DNA of 64,000 bases from the NCBI RefSeq assembly GCF_032362555.1, contig NC_083519.1:5659501-5723500 (forward strand). Direction: 5' to 3'. This DNA comes from Amyelois transitella (taxonomy: Eukaryota > Arthropoda > Insecta > Lepidoptera > Pyralidae). Below are positions 50,458 through 61,370 of this stretch, one piece after another (within the stretch, counting starts at the first letter, position 1; each line of letters begins with the position of its first letter). The notes under the pieces were generated by a model. That model was not told the origin of the DNA. It ran no database searches and was given only the letters and a program-made list of their open reading frames with translations. The position numbers and the translations under genes were made by a program.

Positions 50458-51403
50458 CCAGTTGCCTGAATGTGCAGTTTTCCTCACAATATTTTCCCTC
50501 GCCATAAAATTTCTTTTATACTTAAATGAGGAATAATATTAGGACAATTTCAAAAACTACTTAACCGATTTTGATTGACAGATCCTACACACATTTTAAT
50601 TTAATCAAAAACCAGATCAATCAAAGACCTACGGTTCGTTATCAATAAATGTATACATACAAAAATGTATGTTAAGCATACATACAAAAATGTTTTTTCG
50701 TCCTAAGTTGATTGGAAAATAGGTATGTTTTTATTTTTAGCACACGCAATTTTGATAAAAATCATATAATAATACGTACAGAGTTTAAAATTAAAGAATT
50801 TTGAGCTTTATAGCAATACATTAAGATTCATTTTAAATGGAAGATACCTATAAAATTGAGAATATTTTATTGTCAAAATTTGTTCTCATCTATGAATCTA
50901 GTATTCCTCTAAAGGTGATCGAATTTTACAAGGCATAACAAAAGTGTTGTATGTTATTCACATACCTATTCGAGATTTTTTTTTATTCTACGTGTAAATC
51001 TTCCCATCAACTGTTACTATGTTTTTGATATACTTATAATAAGAGGAAATGGAGATAGCATAAGGTTTTAATACGATAAATTATAGATCAAATACGTTCA
51101 TTTCGGAATACATCCCTTATCCGTTTCATCCCTTATTCGATTACCCTATTGAACGCCTCGATAGAAGCTTATTCTTTTGGAATTCTGTCTTTTAATACTA
51201 CAAAAAATAAAAATACCCCGACATATGTATTTGTATTCAAGCAATTAATCTTATCTAGAGCGCCAATGATAATACATACAACCATTAGATGTTTAATATT
51301 TAATACACACTTACCGCTAAAATGTTACGTCAATCAAGTTGTAATCAGTAACAGTAATTTCGAATTGCATTAGTGTCAATCAACTAGAAAGTTCTAAACT
51401 TAC
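50458..51403. other. AT-rich DNA, no exon seen
   Basis: Bases 50,545-50,600 ('aactacttaaccgattttgattgacaga') resemble the internal part of Helitron-like repeats. Nothing else is recognised. Confidence 0.45.
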
Positions 51404-51838
51404 CAGCGAAATTGGGATATCGGCCGAACACGGTTGATATTTCAATAATCTGCTGAATCTAAGAGTCCGTTGTGCCATTGTCAAAGGGCCCACAGGCCGA
51501 GATACATGGATGAGCGGCGAGGGGGGCGGGTGAGCGGGCGGGGTCGACAGAGGCGGAATGTTCCGACGAACTGTCTCTAAAGGCACTGTCCGAGCCACCA
51601 AAGTGTCACTACCTACAGAATTAGCACTGCCACTAAACATGTTCATCAAATCACCAATAGAACCACCCCCGCTTGACCCACCACTGCATCGCAGTTTATC
51701 CAAATCGGTCAAACTGGACCCACGGCGGACTCGGAGACGAGAACCGCTGGTACTAGACCGATTCTGAAAAGTTTGATCCCGACGGACGTCCGCCTCGCTG
51801 GCCGCTTGGGCCTTACGACTTCGCACCATTTTGAACAT
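51404..51838 (-). CDS. First coding exon of a leftward transcript, candidate alternative unc-13 start
   Basis: The frame opens MFKMVRSRK at 51,838, with a second in-frame ATG at 51,829 in a strong context (CAAAATGG), and runs 145 codons to a good donor (GCTG|GTAAGT) in phase 0. The product is disordered: basic at the N-terminus, then SGSRLRVRRGSSLTDLDKLR (RRGSS is a kinase-type site), a Gly/Ser run, a Pro-rich PPLSTPPAHPPPSPL stretch, and MAQRTLRFSRLLKYQPCSAD. I do not recognise it as a known family. Its phase-0 end equals that of the calmodulin-site exon at 55,720. Possible upstream acceptors inside the open frame would enter in phases 1 or 2, so it fits a separate first exon better than a cassette exon. 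It could instead belong to an unrelated gene; its next exon was not found. Confidence 0.6.
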
Positions 51839-52330
51839 TTTCAAAACAACATCACACAATAACAGTATCAACTCCACTGAACATTTACACCTGAAGCTAA
51901 GGATAATTTGCATTTAAATTGCTGATAGGTGCGCCGGCGTCGGGCAATCAATAGGGCCACGGACGCCCGCAGGATGTCGCTATCGCGGCCTCGCATATTT
52001 CCGCCGCCATCGCTTGCGCAATGTTATTGAGCCCAATTTTGTTCGAAATTCAAACTCGAACTCTTAAGTGCGATTAGGGATGTGTACGGTCGGGAAGCTG
52101 TTAGCGTACTGAGTGGAGAGTGCGTGGCTGCGTGTGGAGCAACTCAGCTGAACTAATGAGGTGATCGGGTTCAAAGGCGCTGTGGGTCTCCGCAGGCGGC
52201 GACTGCCACTTAAGAAAACTGGCTGCGGGACGCTCGAGTACTTTGCTTAAAACATTATTTAATAATATCGTAATAGGACCATTTCGTTCAATTTGCATAG
52301 TAAAGATATGTTTTTGTTGATAATATTTTG
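51839..52330 (-). promoter_or_regulatory. CpG-rich promoter and 5' leader of the 51.4 kb exon
   Basis: A GC-rich, CpG-dense stretch (51,930-52,240), unlike the AT-rich surroundings, lies directly upstream of the exon. On the minus strand TCAGT at 52,112-52,108 matches the arthropod initiator and would give a leader of about 270 nt. No TATA box is evident. The short frame at 52,101-52,298 is probably not translated. Confidence 0.4.
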
Positions 52331-52901
52331 TTTATACAAATGAAAAACGCACGAAGCTTTATCAACTAAGATGTTCAAGGGATTATAAGGTTTATAATTT
52401 ATTTTGGTAATATATAAATTAAAACACAAATTTCACACACACCATTTTTGATAATTTAATATCTAAGTTATAAATATTTTAATTATTTATTATATTGTAA
52501 TTTTATAAGTGAGATATTAAATTTGAAAGAATTGTTTATACCTATATGGTGTAACCCTACACTCAAAATCTTCTTCTAGTCGTCTATAATACCATTCGTT
52601 TTTTTTTTCAATTTGTATCTGTTTTTTGATTTCTTTTTCTTTAGCGAGATAAATTTTCCGGAAAGAGGAGGAACTCTGCATAGGCACTGATTGCTATCGA
52701 GAGGCTTCATACAATTTGAACGCACACTTGTTGAATAATAGGAAATCAACTTTCAAGCCCACTCACAAAGGCGGCCATTGAAAATACATAAAAATGTCGG
52801 CGTGAAATTCTGAACTACTGAAACGGAAATCTTGGTAAGTGGGAGTATGTTTATTTAAATTTAAGTCTAGATTTAGTTTAGTCTAGGATGTTTTTTACAT
52901 A

Positions 52902-53193
52902 CATACATACATACATATAATCACGTCTATATCCCTTGCGGGGTAGACAGAGCCAACAGTCCTGAGCGGACTGATAGGCCACGTTCAGCTATTTGGCTTT
53001 AAGATAGAATTGAGATTCGAATAGTGACAAGTTGCTAGCCTATCGCCTAAAAAAAGAATCTCAAGTTTGTAAGCCTATCCCTTAGTCGCCTTTTACGACA
53101 TCCATGGGAAAGAGATGGAGTGGTCCTATTCTTTTTTGTATTGGTGCCGGGAACCACACGGCACTTTGTATTGGTGCCGGGAACCACACGGCA
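52902..53193 (-). repeat. Family A, full length, 5' end duplicated
   Basis: Complete minus-strand copy with an (acat)n tail. Its 5' end (tttgtattggtgccgggaac...) is present twice in tandem at 53,134-53,163 and 53,164-53,193. The direct repeat ggatgttttttacata (52,886-52,901 and 53,203-53,218) is a 16-bp target-site duplication. Confidence 0.85.
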
Positions 53194-53218
53194 CATGTTC
53201 ACGGATGTTTTTTACATA

Positions 53219-55719
53219 ATTTGAACCTCCTAGATATTTTTAACTCCTGCTAATTTACTAACTTTTTATTTTATTTTTGCAGTCTGTGCTTGATTATCTT
53301 ATTTAATATATATTCAAGCAGTCAATATACTTATTTTTATTATTTAAATATTAATAATAGTATACTCACTATTTGTGATCTTTTTTCCACAACACTATCG
53401 CTAAAACGGATATATTATTACTTTTAATATTCTTAAGTATAAGGAATTATTATTGTACATATTAAATCAGCATATAGAACAAAGCTTTTATCATATCAAC
53501 TAGTCCCGAAGCTAATGAGTATGGTAGACAATGGATACTTCGACAGTAAATCCAAGATTCTACATAATAAATCTTGCACCAGTGTAATTATAGGGAATAA
53601 TAGCGTGCACCAACACCATTATTAGTGATTCTATGTGTAACATTTATTTTTCCACATAAATGACGTAGGTACAGGAAAGTGTATCTTCAGTTAAGAAAAA
53701 AGATACCCAAAAGAAAAGATAACCACCACTCAATAATAGGCACTAAATCAGGTTACTAATTAATATTATTATATGATATTGGTACGAGTATAATGAAACA
53801 AAGGTTTGCTAAAATAACTGTTTCAAGAGTCTATTTAAGTCTTGCGTCTACTCAAATAATTTAATATTCTAATAAGTAACTTAAAATGTGTAAGCTGTTG
53901 TGTAACCAAACTATTAATAAAATTTGCCTTTGATATTATGGGAAAATTATTTCGTACAGCTCCTTTTATAATACGTTAAGAATTTTTTCTTGACTGTCCC
54001 GCCGTTATGATTGCCTTATTCATATGAAACTTTAATCCTGCAAAATGCTTGTTCCTGAGACTAAGTTCTAATTGTAGTTTTCAAAGCGCATCATAATACT
54101 CGATGCGAGTTTTAGTTTCAACGCGGCCATTTGACGCTTCGAATGTTTGTTTATTCCATGTTCTTAAGAATAATATTATCTGACAGCGATAAAATGATAA
54201 AATAAATTATAATAATGATTTTGTGTATATTAGACGAAATGTATTATCTATTACACAGTAAGTATTAAATGAAAATTAAAAAAAAAAGAAAAATTAATTG
54301 CGTAATCAATTCTAAATACATATGAACTCTTCTATGATCAAGCTTTGGAAATCCTCGTGTTGATACGCTCAAGGTCAACCCATTAAGGGTTCAAACGCAC
54401 TAGCAACATAACAACATTTTCCTATTTCCCACTAGTGGATTAGGCTTACATTGCGACGCAGCGGGTGGTAACACTATGCTTTGTTACTGTATGCGTTTGT
54501 CTTGTAACTGCTCTAGATTTCAAAAGGCTTTTGCACTTCCTTGGGATAAGTTGGCGCTATTTCTTTGTGGCCTCGCATCTAGCTAATTTCTTCTGGTACG
54601 ACTAAAGTGGTTTCGCAACTTTTTTCTTTGTTCCTTTGTTATTCTCGACTGTTAAGTAGGTTTGTTCCATTGAGAGTTCGATATGTTTGTAGTGAATGTT
54701 GTCAATCTATTAGGAAATGTCACAGAGATAATATCAAATTGTTCTTTATTTTAATTATGAAAGATTATCAATAGAATCTCATCGTATGGTTCAATTTTTT
54801 TTATTAATCCTATATTTATACATATTTTCGTTTTGGTAAACGAAAATATGCATGAAAATATGCCAATCCTTACGTAATCTTTGTAACTGAACTTAATATG
54901 GTAAATAAAGTCACTTATCCAATGCCACTACAAATTATTCTACAATAAAATTGATGACAACACATAATTATAGTTTAGGTTACGTCAATACCATCAAAAA
55001 TGATGAGAGTAGATCGTTTTGGCGACAATGTGAGAACTATTAAAAAGGTTAACGAACAAAGACGCTTCATCAGACGGTAACGCCTTACTTTTGGACCCCG
55101 ACGGCGCTAGACGCCCATAAAAATAATCCGAGCGACTATTATGTGAAAACGTTCATCAACAATATGAGCTTATTATAAGATGATTTCACTCGCAGGCTAT
55201 AATGTTGGTGATTTGATGTAGGTACTTCGTTCCTCGCACGGAATTTTATCATATAGCATTTTACTTAATAAAAATTGACAAGAAAGAGACTTACTTACCT
55301 TGGTAAATACACATATAATAAATCTCTTGAAATTCATTATAAAAACTTGATTACTTGATATATAAATTGTTACATTAATTCTCCATACTGAAGTGTAGTC
55401 GTTCTTGTACATAAACAAATATAAACAGACGAATAACTTATTATTCGTAAGTTACACGACAGCAGCAGAAAAAGTTATAAATAAAATACTTTTTGTCTTA
55501 ATAAGATCAAAGTAAAAATTTAAATAAAGTAAAAAGTAACGGTTCTCTGCTTCACCACTTTTAGATAATAATATTATTGTAGCATTAAGGCCGCCTATTG
55601 TACAATACAAATCATCTTTTTTTTTAATAAATAAAATGAAAAAATATTAAAACGAAACTCATAAAAACAGAAGAATTAAAATTCAGCTGCCGTCGATAAA
55701 ATTTCAAAAAGGTACTCAC
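53219..55719. other. Intron or intergenic AT-rich DNA
   Basis: Lies left of the calmodulin-site exon of unc-13. No exon is recognised. A 13-bp hairpin lies at 54,821-54,850, an unassigned GC-rich patch at 55,055-55,120, and a scrap resembling the CR1 3' tail ('attaaggccgcctattgtac') at 55,585-55,612. Confidence 0.5.
54821..54850. repeat. Perfect 13-bp stem-loop
   Basis: CATATTTTCGTTT at 54,821-54,833 and its exact reverse complement at 54,838-54,850, with the loop TGGT. Confidence 0.7.
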
Positions 55720-56057
55720 ATTCAGCTGCATCATAACCTTGTTGTACGCCCGATGCCACAGTTGCTTGGGCGTCAGCTTCGGCTGCTCGGGCTGAAATTC
55801 GATCTTCTCTTCTTTCTGCCTTTGCTCGTCTTTAAACACATTATCGTCCTGGTACTGCTCATTCTGATCATCTTCGAACTTCTCATCATCTTCCCGAAAT
55901 GCCTCATCATGATCATAAGGTTCATCATCGTGATACTCCTCCTCGTGATCATCGAATCGGTCTTGAGTTTCATGGAACGTCTCAGACTCGTCTATCACTT
56001 CTTGGTATTTCGTGTGATCGTCTAGGAATGTCACTTTTGATTTGTCTATGATTGGCT
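55720..56057 (-). CDS. unc-13: Unc-13, exon with the calmodulin-binding site
   Basis: Last of ten linked exons, 338 nt, acceptor ttttgcag| and donor CTGAAT|gtgagt, ending in phase 0. It encodes a strongly acidic segment (repeated DDHEEEYHDDEPYDHDEA-like runs) and then LTPKQLWHRAYNKVMMQLN. The W-x-R-A-[FY]-N-K-V core with hydrophobics at positions 1, 5 and 8 matches the calmodulin-binding helix of Munc13/Unc-13, which lies just before the C1 domain. In that family calmodulin binding tunes the vesicle-priming activity of the MUN domain at presynaptic active zones. This motif is the main basis for naming the gene. The C1, C2B, MUN and C2C exons should lie further left and were not seen. Confidence 0.8.
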
Positions 56058-56323
56058 CTGCAAAAAAACCAAAAAGTTTTGGTATTTTCAGGAAACATTG
56101 TTCCACTCTCTATGTAATACCTACCATTCCAAATAATATAGCTACATGGCGCGTGGATTTGTATCATATTTTTTATAGATATATCACTTATTTCGTAGGT
56201 TCTCTACACTTAATACTTACTTCACTTTATCTGTTCAGTAGTATAACTATAACAAATAAACTTACTGTGCCATTATAATATAATTTGTGATAAGAAACAT
56301 TATTATTATCATTATATACTAAC

Positions 56324-57562
56324 CTTCACGTGTTGTTGGAATAATTGTTTTTTCTTCTTGATGATACGAACTTTGAGAAGTTCTCCGATCGATTATTGAT
56401 GGGGCTTGACTGTGATAACTATCCACAGATGGCTTTCTCACTTGAGACACAATTCTAGTTGGAGATGCAGTCTTTTGCAGTGCAATACTGGGTTCTTCTT
56501 GTAAATGTCTTTCGTCTTCATCATCTTCATTAATTGTATCATGAGGGTAGTCCTCATCACGATACCTGTCTAAAGATGTCCTGTCAATAGATTGATCGTA
56601 TTCAGTCTTATGGTACTCATTCTCGTAGGCACTTTCGTCAAAACTCGACGTTAGCTCTTCTGGTGCGTCGGGCAAAGTCCGTATCCGACGCACAGAAGGT
56701 CTTTGTATAGATTCTTGTCTTTTTAATGACGGAGTTCGGGGTAAAGTAACAGGTGCGGATGTGGTCACGGTAGACACTGGCACTGCTGGTGATATTTCTG
56801 GGACGGATACTGTGATAGGTACAGTTGAAGAGCTTGTGAAAGGCGTTACGGGAGCAATGGCTGTCGAAAACTGACTAGTTGGAGCTGTTACTACCGGTGC
56901 AGTTGTGGTAGGCTGACTAATCGCAGAGGCGCCTGCCGCAGGAGTGCCTACCGCAGGGGCGCCTACCGCAGCAGCAGCAGCTCCAAAGAAACTACCAAGT
57001 TTCTTGGCACCACCTGCCATAAGAGACCCTAAAGTAGCAGCCCCAGTTAGAACACTAGCTTGTAGTTGTTGTGCGGGCAATTTCTGTTGCTGCTGTTGTT
57101 GTTGCTGCAGCTGATGCTGGTGCTGCTGCATTTGCAACTGCTGTTGTTGTTGCAATTGTTGTTGTTGATATTGCAACTGTTGTTGTTGATATGACTGCTG
57201 TTGTTCCTGTTCTGCTTTGTATTGTTGTTGTTGATATTGTTGTTGTTCCAGATGTTGGTGTTTTTGATCATCTTGGTATTGTTGATCATACTGATATTGA
57301 TATTCCTGCTTATCCTGATAAAGATTTTGATCTTGATATTGACGATCTGTTTGATCATACTGGTATGGCTGTTGGTCTTCATACTGGTCATACTGCGGAT
57401 AACTATCTACGTGATAAACATCTTGCTGTGTCGTAATTGATGGTTGTGGTAGATATGATGATATAGTTGATGGTATTGATTTGGGTATTAATGAGTTTTC
57501 TTCTGTTGTCACTGGATATGTAAACTGTGTTGTATCTGTTTCTATCCAAGATGATTTTTGAG
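56324..57562 (-). CDS. unc-13: Unc-13, large low-complexity exon
   Basis: 1,239 nt with acceptor actttcag| and donor GAAG|gttagt. It begins AQKSSWIETDTTQFTYPVTT, continues into Tyr/Gln/Asp-rich repeats (YDQYEDQQPYQYDQ-type), then a Gln-rich block encoded at about 57,063-57,250. Next come a small hydrophobic Gly/Ala segment (GAKKLGSFFGAAAAAVG), a Thr/Val/Pro/Ser-rich stretch and a basic Ser/Arg region with kinase-type sites (LKRQESIQRPSVRRIRTLP). The whole is predicted disordered, as expected for the isoform-specific N-terminus of insect Unc-13, which positions the protein at the active zone. The opposite-strand frames over the CAG-rich tract are artefacts. Confidence 0.8.
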
Positions 57563-58104
57563 CTGAAAGTTTAAAAATTACGTTAATTAAATTACATGAC
57601 CACTGTTCACAAAGCGTATGAATTATATAACACGTCATTTCTGATATATACGTTTGTAAGACTAACAAGTGAATGAATCTGAATCACAGTAAACTCTTTG
57701 TAACGGAAGTTATTATCAATTATATCATGTTACTCACAATGCCAATGGTAAATATTTATCATAAAAAAGGTCATGCCAAATATAGAATTCGTTGTTAATA
57801 AAATAATAATACCAAGCGGCTTTTAAACACTAGCCGAAGTTTCTGAGCAAGTTCTGTGCATGAAATCAAAGAAATCTGAGGCGAAACGTATGTTTTTTTA
57901 GCTATCTCAAACAGTCTGATATATCATCTGATGCCAGTATGAAAAGTCGAAATTTATCAAAATATGCCAACTTAATTCTGATTTATTGTTAGTTGTTTTA
58001 GTTGATTTATTGTTATAATTAGTTGTTGTTGTTTGTTTTTGTTATTCTGAAATGACTCTAGTGTTTAAAAAAAGCTATCCTGTATGTAGTGGCATTAATA
58101 TTAC

Positions 58105-58169
58105 CAGCTGCAGGTGGTGTGGCGTGAGGAGTTTCGTCGAAAAATGGTTGCATGCCATCTTCGTCGTAA
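58105..58169 (-). CDS. unc-13: Unc-13, 65-nt exon
   Basis: Acceptor ttgttatag|, donor GCTG|gtaata. Encodes YDEDGMQPFFDETPHATPPA. Entry in phase 2 and exit in phase 1 match both neighbours. Confidence 0.75.
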
Positions 58170-58427
58170 CTATAACAAAAAAAAACATGTTATTCTTTCA
58201 ATGATCTTCCATAATAATTGTGCTGATCTGTTAGATTCCTTTCAAATAAATGAATGAAAATTCAAAGAGTAAAAGTACAAATATTATAAATGCATTACAA
58301 AGGTCGTACCCTCAATATGAAATAACAAAAGCTTCACCTGGGGCTCTACTCCGATGTGTAAGAATATTAAGAAAGAAAATACTGGGTTACTCGTGAAGGT
58401 CTAATCTATAAGTACTTTCATAAAATC

Positions 58428-58510
58428 ACGCCTTTTTCCCGAAGGGGTAGACAGAGATTATATCTTTCCACTTACCACGATCACTGCGTACTTTTTAATC
58501 AATTAAATTT
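58428..58510 (-). repeat. Family B fragment in unc-13 intron
   Basis: 'aaatcacgcctttttcccgaaggggtagacagaga' and 'cacttaccacgatcactgcgtactttt' match the other B copies. Confidence 0.65.
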
Positions 58511-58649
58511 ATCATCAAAAGCAAGTCTAGTAATTTTTTAATGTAAAAAATAAACCTCCTTTCTCTTTTCATAATAAAGACATGTCGTATGTATGTTCTC
58601 TCTTTGTACTTTTAGTATGAAACTATAAATGCTTTTGAATTGTACATAC

Positions 58650-58761
58650 CTTGAATTATAATTAGTATCTTGATAGGGTTCAATGGCAGTGTCCTGATAT
58701 TCTTGCTGATATCCGAAGCTATCATAACCGTAACTTGCGTTAGGTATTGTCTTCTCGGGTT
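58650..58761 (-). CDS. unc-13: Unc-13, 112-nt exon
   Basis: Acceptor ccatttcag|, donor TCAAG|gtatgt. Encodes EPEKTIPNASYGYDSFGYQQ followed by EYQDTAIEPYQDTNYNS, a Tyr-rich disordered segment. Phases fit on both sides. Confidence 0.8.
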
Positions 58762-59222
58762 CTGAAATGGTAATATTTTGTTAAACCTGGCGCAAATACC
58801 CTAAAGTTTTATAAACTACCAAATCATCATTATCCAAAGTGAGGTGACCTAATAGCTATGGCTGATTTTGGAAAAAAATAATACATGCGATTACGTTTAT
58901 TTTTTCGTAGCAGCAGCCAGAGGCTCTATCTATCCACATGCCATGATTTCTGCTGACTTCTCATTATACAAAAATCAATATTTTTCGTAAGCTCATCTTG
59001 ACAAGCACCTTTTGCCAAAACGTTGTCGATTTGATCTTGTCGTTTATGACAGGCCAACTATATATACATTTATTCTCACGTATGGCTACACTTCATCTTA
59101 TGTATCTCATTCCGATTTATATGGCTAGATAAATTGATAATAAAATCATTGGTTATTTTATCACTAGTCCTTATTCACACCAATATACTATGATTAAAAA
59201 TAGAATTATGAGAAATCATTAC

Positions 59223-59417
59223 CGGTATCAGGTATGTAAGGCACATGCGTGTGCGCGGGGGCGGGGGGAGTAGGCAGTGCGTGTGCAGGCACGAGCGGCG
59301 GGTAGACTGCGCGCGGGGGGCGCGGCAGGCGACGGTTGCGCCCGCGCAGGGAGCCAGACTCGCTGCTCGGGGGCACAGGCAACGCCCGCCCGCGCTTTGG
59401 CGTTGATGATGGCGTCG
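59223..59417 (-). CDS. unc-13: Unc-13, GC-rich Pro/Arg exon
   Basis: Acceptor atattccag|, donor ACCG|gtaatg. Encodes ATPSSTPKRGRALPVPPSSE, then RGRNRRLPRPPRAVYPPL and a Pro/Ala/His-rich end. The PxxP-type sequences next to basic residues (KRGRALPVPP, RRLPRPP) resemble SH3-ligand motifs found in active-zone proteins. The exon is far richer in G+C than its neighbours. Confidence 0.8.
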
Positions 59418-59756
59418 CTGGAATATCGGAAATAAGGTTTTAGGATTTGACTGATTTATTTTAAGGAATACTTTTAGTGACTTTGATGGGAAGCTTGAAG
59501 CTTGAAGAATGGAAGATGTGGTGACAGTTCCCTTTAAGGAAGAAGTGGAGAGTTCATTTTACACACCACCAAATCCAAATTTCATGATTACGGATTAGTA
59601 AATTATTTATTAAACAAAAAGAATTTAGATTTCAGTAAAATTACTGGTAAAGCAAAAATGTGGACTTCAAAGATAATTTTGTTCAAATAGAATAAGTAAG
59701 AGAATAATGAATAGAAAAAAAGTAATAAAGTTACGTAAAAACGATATAAAAATTAC

Positions 59757-59841
59757 CAGGAAGACTAGCCGTTGTCCGTCTCGGCCGAGGTCGGTACGGC
59801 GCCATCTCATTATAGTCCGAGTAGCGGGACGAAGGCGGAAG
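59757..59841 (-). CDS. unc-13: Unc-13, 85-nt exon
   Basis: Acceptor ttatacag|, donor CTTCCTG|gtaatt. Encodes LPPSSRYSDYNEMAPYRPRP and RRTTASLP. Its acceptor lies only 48 bp from the retrotransposon insertion at 59,889. Confidence 0.8.
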
Positions 59842-59888
59842 CTGTATAAAAATATGAATAAACGTATAATACTTATATTTTATTTTGT

Positions 59889-60845
59889 CATGTGACTAGA
59901 TTGTGTCCTATGGTGAACTTCTACAGTTTGGATGGCATAACAACAACTCCAGCAAAGGAAATCAGATACCTAGGCACCTATATAACCGCAACACTAAACA
60001 GAAATAATACAGTGCATGCACGTTGCAAACAAGCACTCAAAAATGCCAAAATACTCAAAAAACTCATAGAGGAATCCCGCATGGAATGGCAAACAAGACG
60101 ATTGTTGTATAAAATGGTAATAGAACCAACAATGATATACGGCCTCAAATGCGCGGCCATAACAAAAGCCAACAGAGCAAAACTAAGAAGATATGAACGA
60201 ATAATACTACGAGACTTGCTTAACAACACCGGCCCACACCACACAAAGATACATGAAATCTTAAATGGCAAAACAGTCACAAAGAGAATTAAATGCCTAC
60301 GAATGTGCTACTATGGCCATATCCTCCGGCGCCCAACCCCGCATTTGCTAAACGCGGCTTATCAATACCAAGCAATAAAACTAAAAGTGGGACGACCCAT
60401 CTTTACTTGGATAGACTCTCTAACACAAGACATGAAATATTACAACAAAAATCCCACAGAATGGGCAGATATCGCGATAAACAAAACAGAGTTTATCAAA
60501 GCAGCTCAAGAAATCTACGAACTCGCAGAAACCGACAGTGAACCAGAAGAAGAACTATGACGAAAACTTAAAAAAGGAAGAAAAGAAAATCGCATCACAT
60601 CAACGCTCTCCCCCGTCGAAATACCCGTCCTCCTCAGTTCCTATATTGGCTATAGGCTGTATAGTCGGTCGATTGTGGTCGACTGGTTGCGGCTGGTCGG
60701 CCTTCCTCTCCCATCCCTGAGCGTGTCACTCCCTATAAAATCTGTGCCCCCTGGTGTATCCAGCTAGACTGGGTCAGGCTTTGCTTGGCTGGGTGTGGTA
60801 CCAATGTTCATGTTCATGTTCATGTGACTAGATTGTGTCCTATGG
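59889..60845 (+). mobile_element. 5'-truncated non-LTR retrotransposon with 25-bp target duplication
   Basis: A perfect 25-bp direct repeat (59,889-59,913 and 60,821-60,845) brackets about 907 bp. The insert holds the C-terminal end of a reverse-transcriptase ORF, a 3' untranslated part and a tail of atgttc repeats (about 60,803-60,823). The direct repeat, 5' truncation and simple tail are the signature of LINE insertion. The fresh duplication and the intact ORF end point to a recent event. It is antisense to unc-13, in the intron between the 223-nt and 85-nt exons. Confidence 0.9.
59914..60560 (+). CDS. Reverse transcriptase C-terminal fragment of a LINE
   Basis: About 215 codons remain open from the 5' truncation to TGA-free TAT-GAC... 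region stop at 60,560. It contains KEIRYLGTYITATLNRNNTV (the 'YLG' block of the RT thumb region), TRRLLYKMVIEPTMIYGLKC, RRYERIILRDLLNNT, RIKCLRMCYYGHILRRP and WIDSLTQDMK, and ends in an acidic EPEEEL tail. This order is typical of the region after the catalytic fingers and palm in insect non-LTR retrotransposons. The catalytic YxDD part and the endonuclease are missing, so it cannot be active alone. The first codons of the frame come from the target duplication. Confidence 0.8.
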
Positions 60846-61248
60846 AGAACCTACGATTTTCCTGTATATGTCATCGGCATGGGAGTAAGAAAGTCGGCAA
60901 CTGCGAGGCAAAGGGCCAAAACACACTGATAGAGCTAGCCTCCAAAAGTTAATTTTAGTATACGAATATCGTGGGAACTTCAATGCTGGTCTGCGAAGAA
61001 AAAATATAGTATTCTCCAGCTTTTCGTGCAAATAAAAATAAAGAGTATAAAAGTCAATTAAGGGAAAATGTTGACATTCTTCTTTTGGGTTACCCTAAAC
61101 ATTGTCCGAATGTCAATATAGTATGTAATATGCCTTGCAGCTGATCTAGGGGGCCTTCGAGTTTTTCCGGGCTCTATATATCCTGAATCCTCTGAAAACA
61201 TTATATATGTATATTAATCTCTGTCTATTCCTTATCATCTAGTATAAA

Positions 61249-61325
61249 CCTGCTCCGGCGGTACCTGTGGCATCTAGATTACCGGACATCTGGACCCTTA
61301 CTCCATAGGCGTCTGGAGTCCTCGC
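61249..61325 (-). pseudogene. Decayed duplicate of a unc-13 exon end
   Basis: This intronic stretch resembles the 3' end of the adjacent exon 61,371-61,593. The minus strand reads MPQVPPEQ|gtttat where the exon reads LPQIPPKQ|gtgatt, and 'acgcctatggagta' where it reads 'acgccgacggagta'. The duplicate carries an in-frame TAG where the exon has CAG, an internal deletion of about a dozen bases and a poor donor, so it is probably not spliced in. Confidence 0.5.
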
Positions 61326-61370
61326 AAAAGTCCTTGAAGTTAATAAAAGGGATAAGTTAGTAACAATCAC

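Noticed and set aside
55055..55120. Possible extra unc-13 exon (minus strand)
   Set aside because: A coding-like GC-rich patch, but no acceptor or donor in phase; looks like an unassigned repeat.
57071..57440. Plus-strand hydrophobic ORFs opposite the Gln tract
   Set aside because: They arise from CTG/TTG repeats on the strand opposite the CAG/CAA-rich unc-13 exon; no splice or start support.
59978..60280. Minus-strand ORF over the retrotransposon
   Set aside because: Shadow of the reverse-transcriptase frame on the plus strand.
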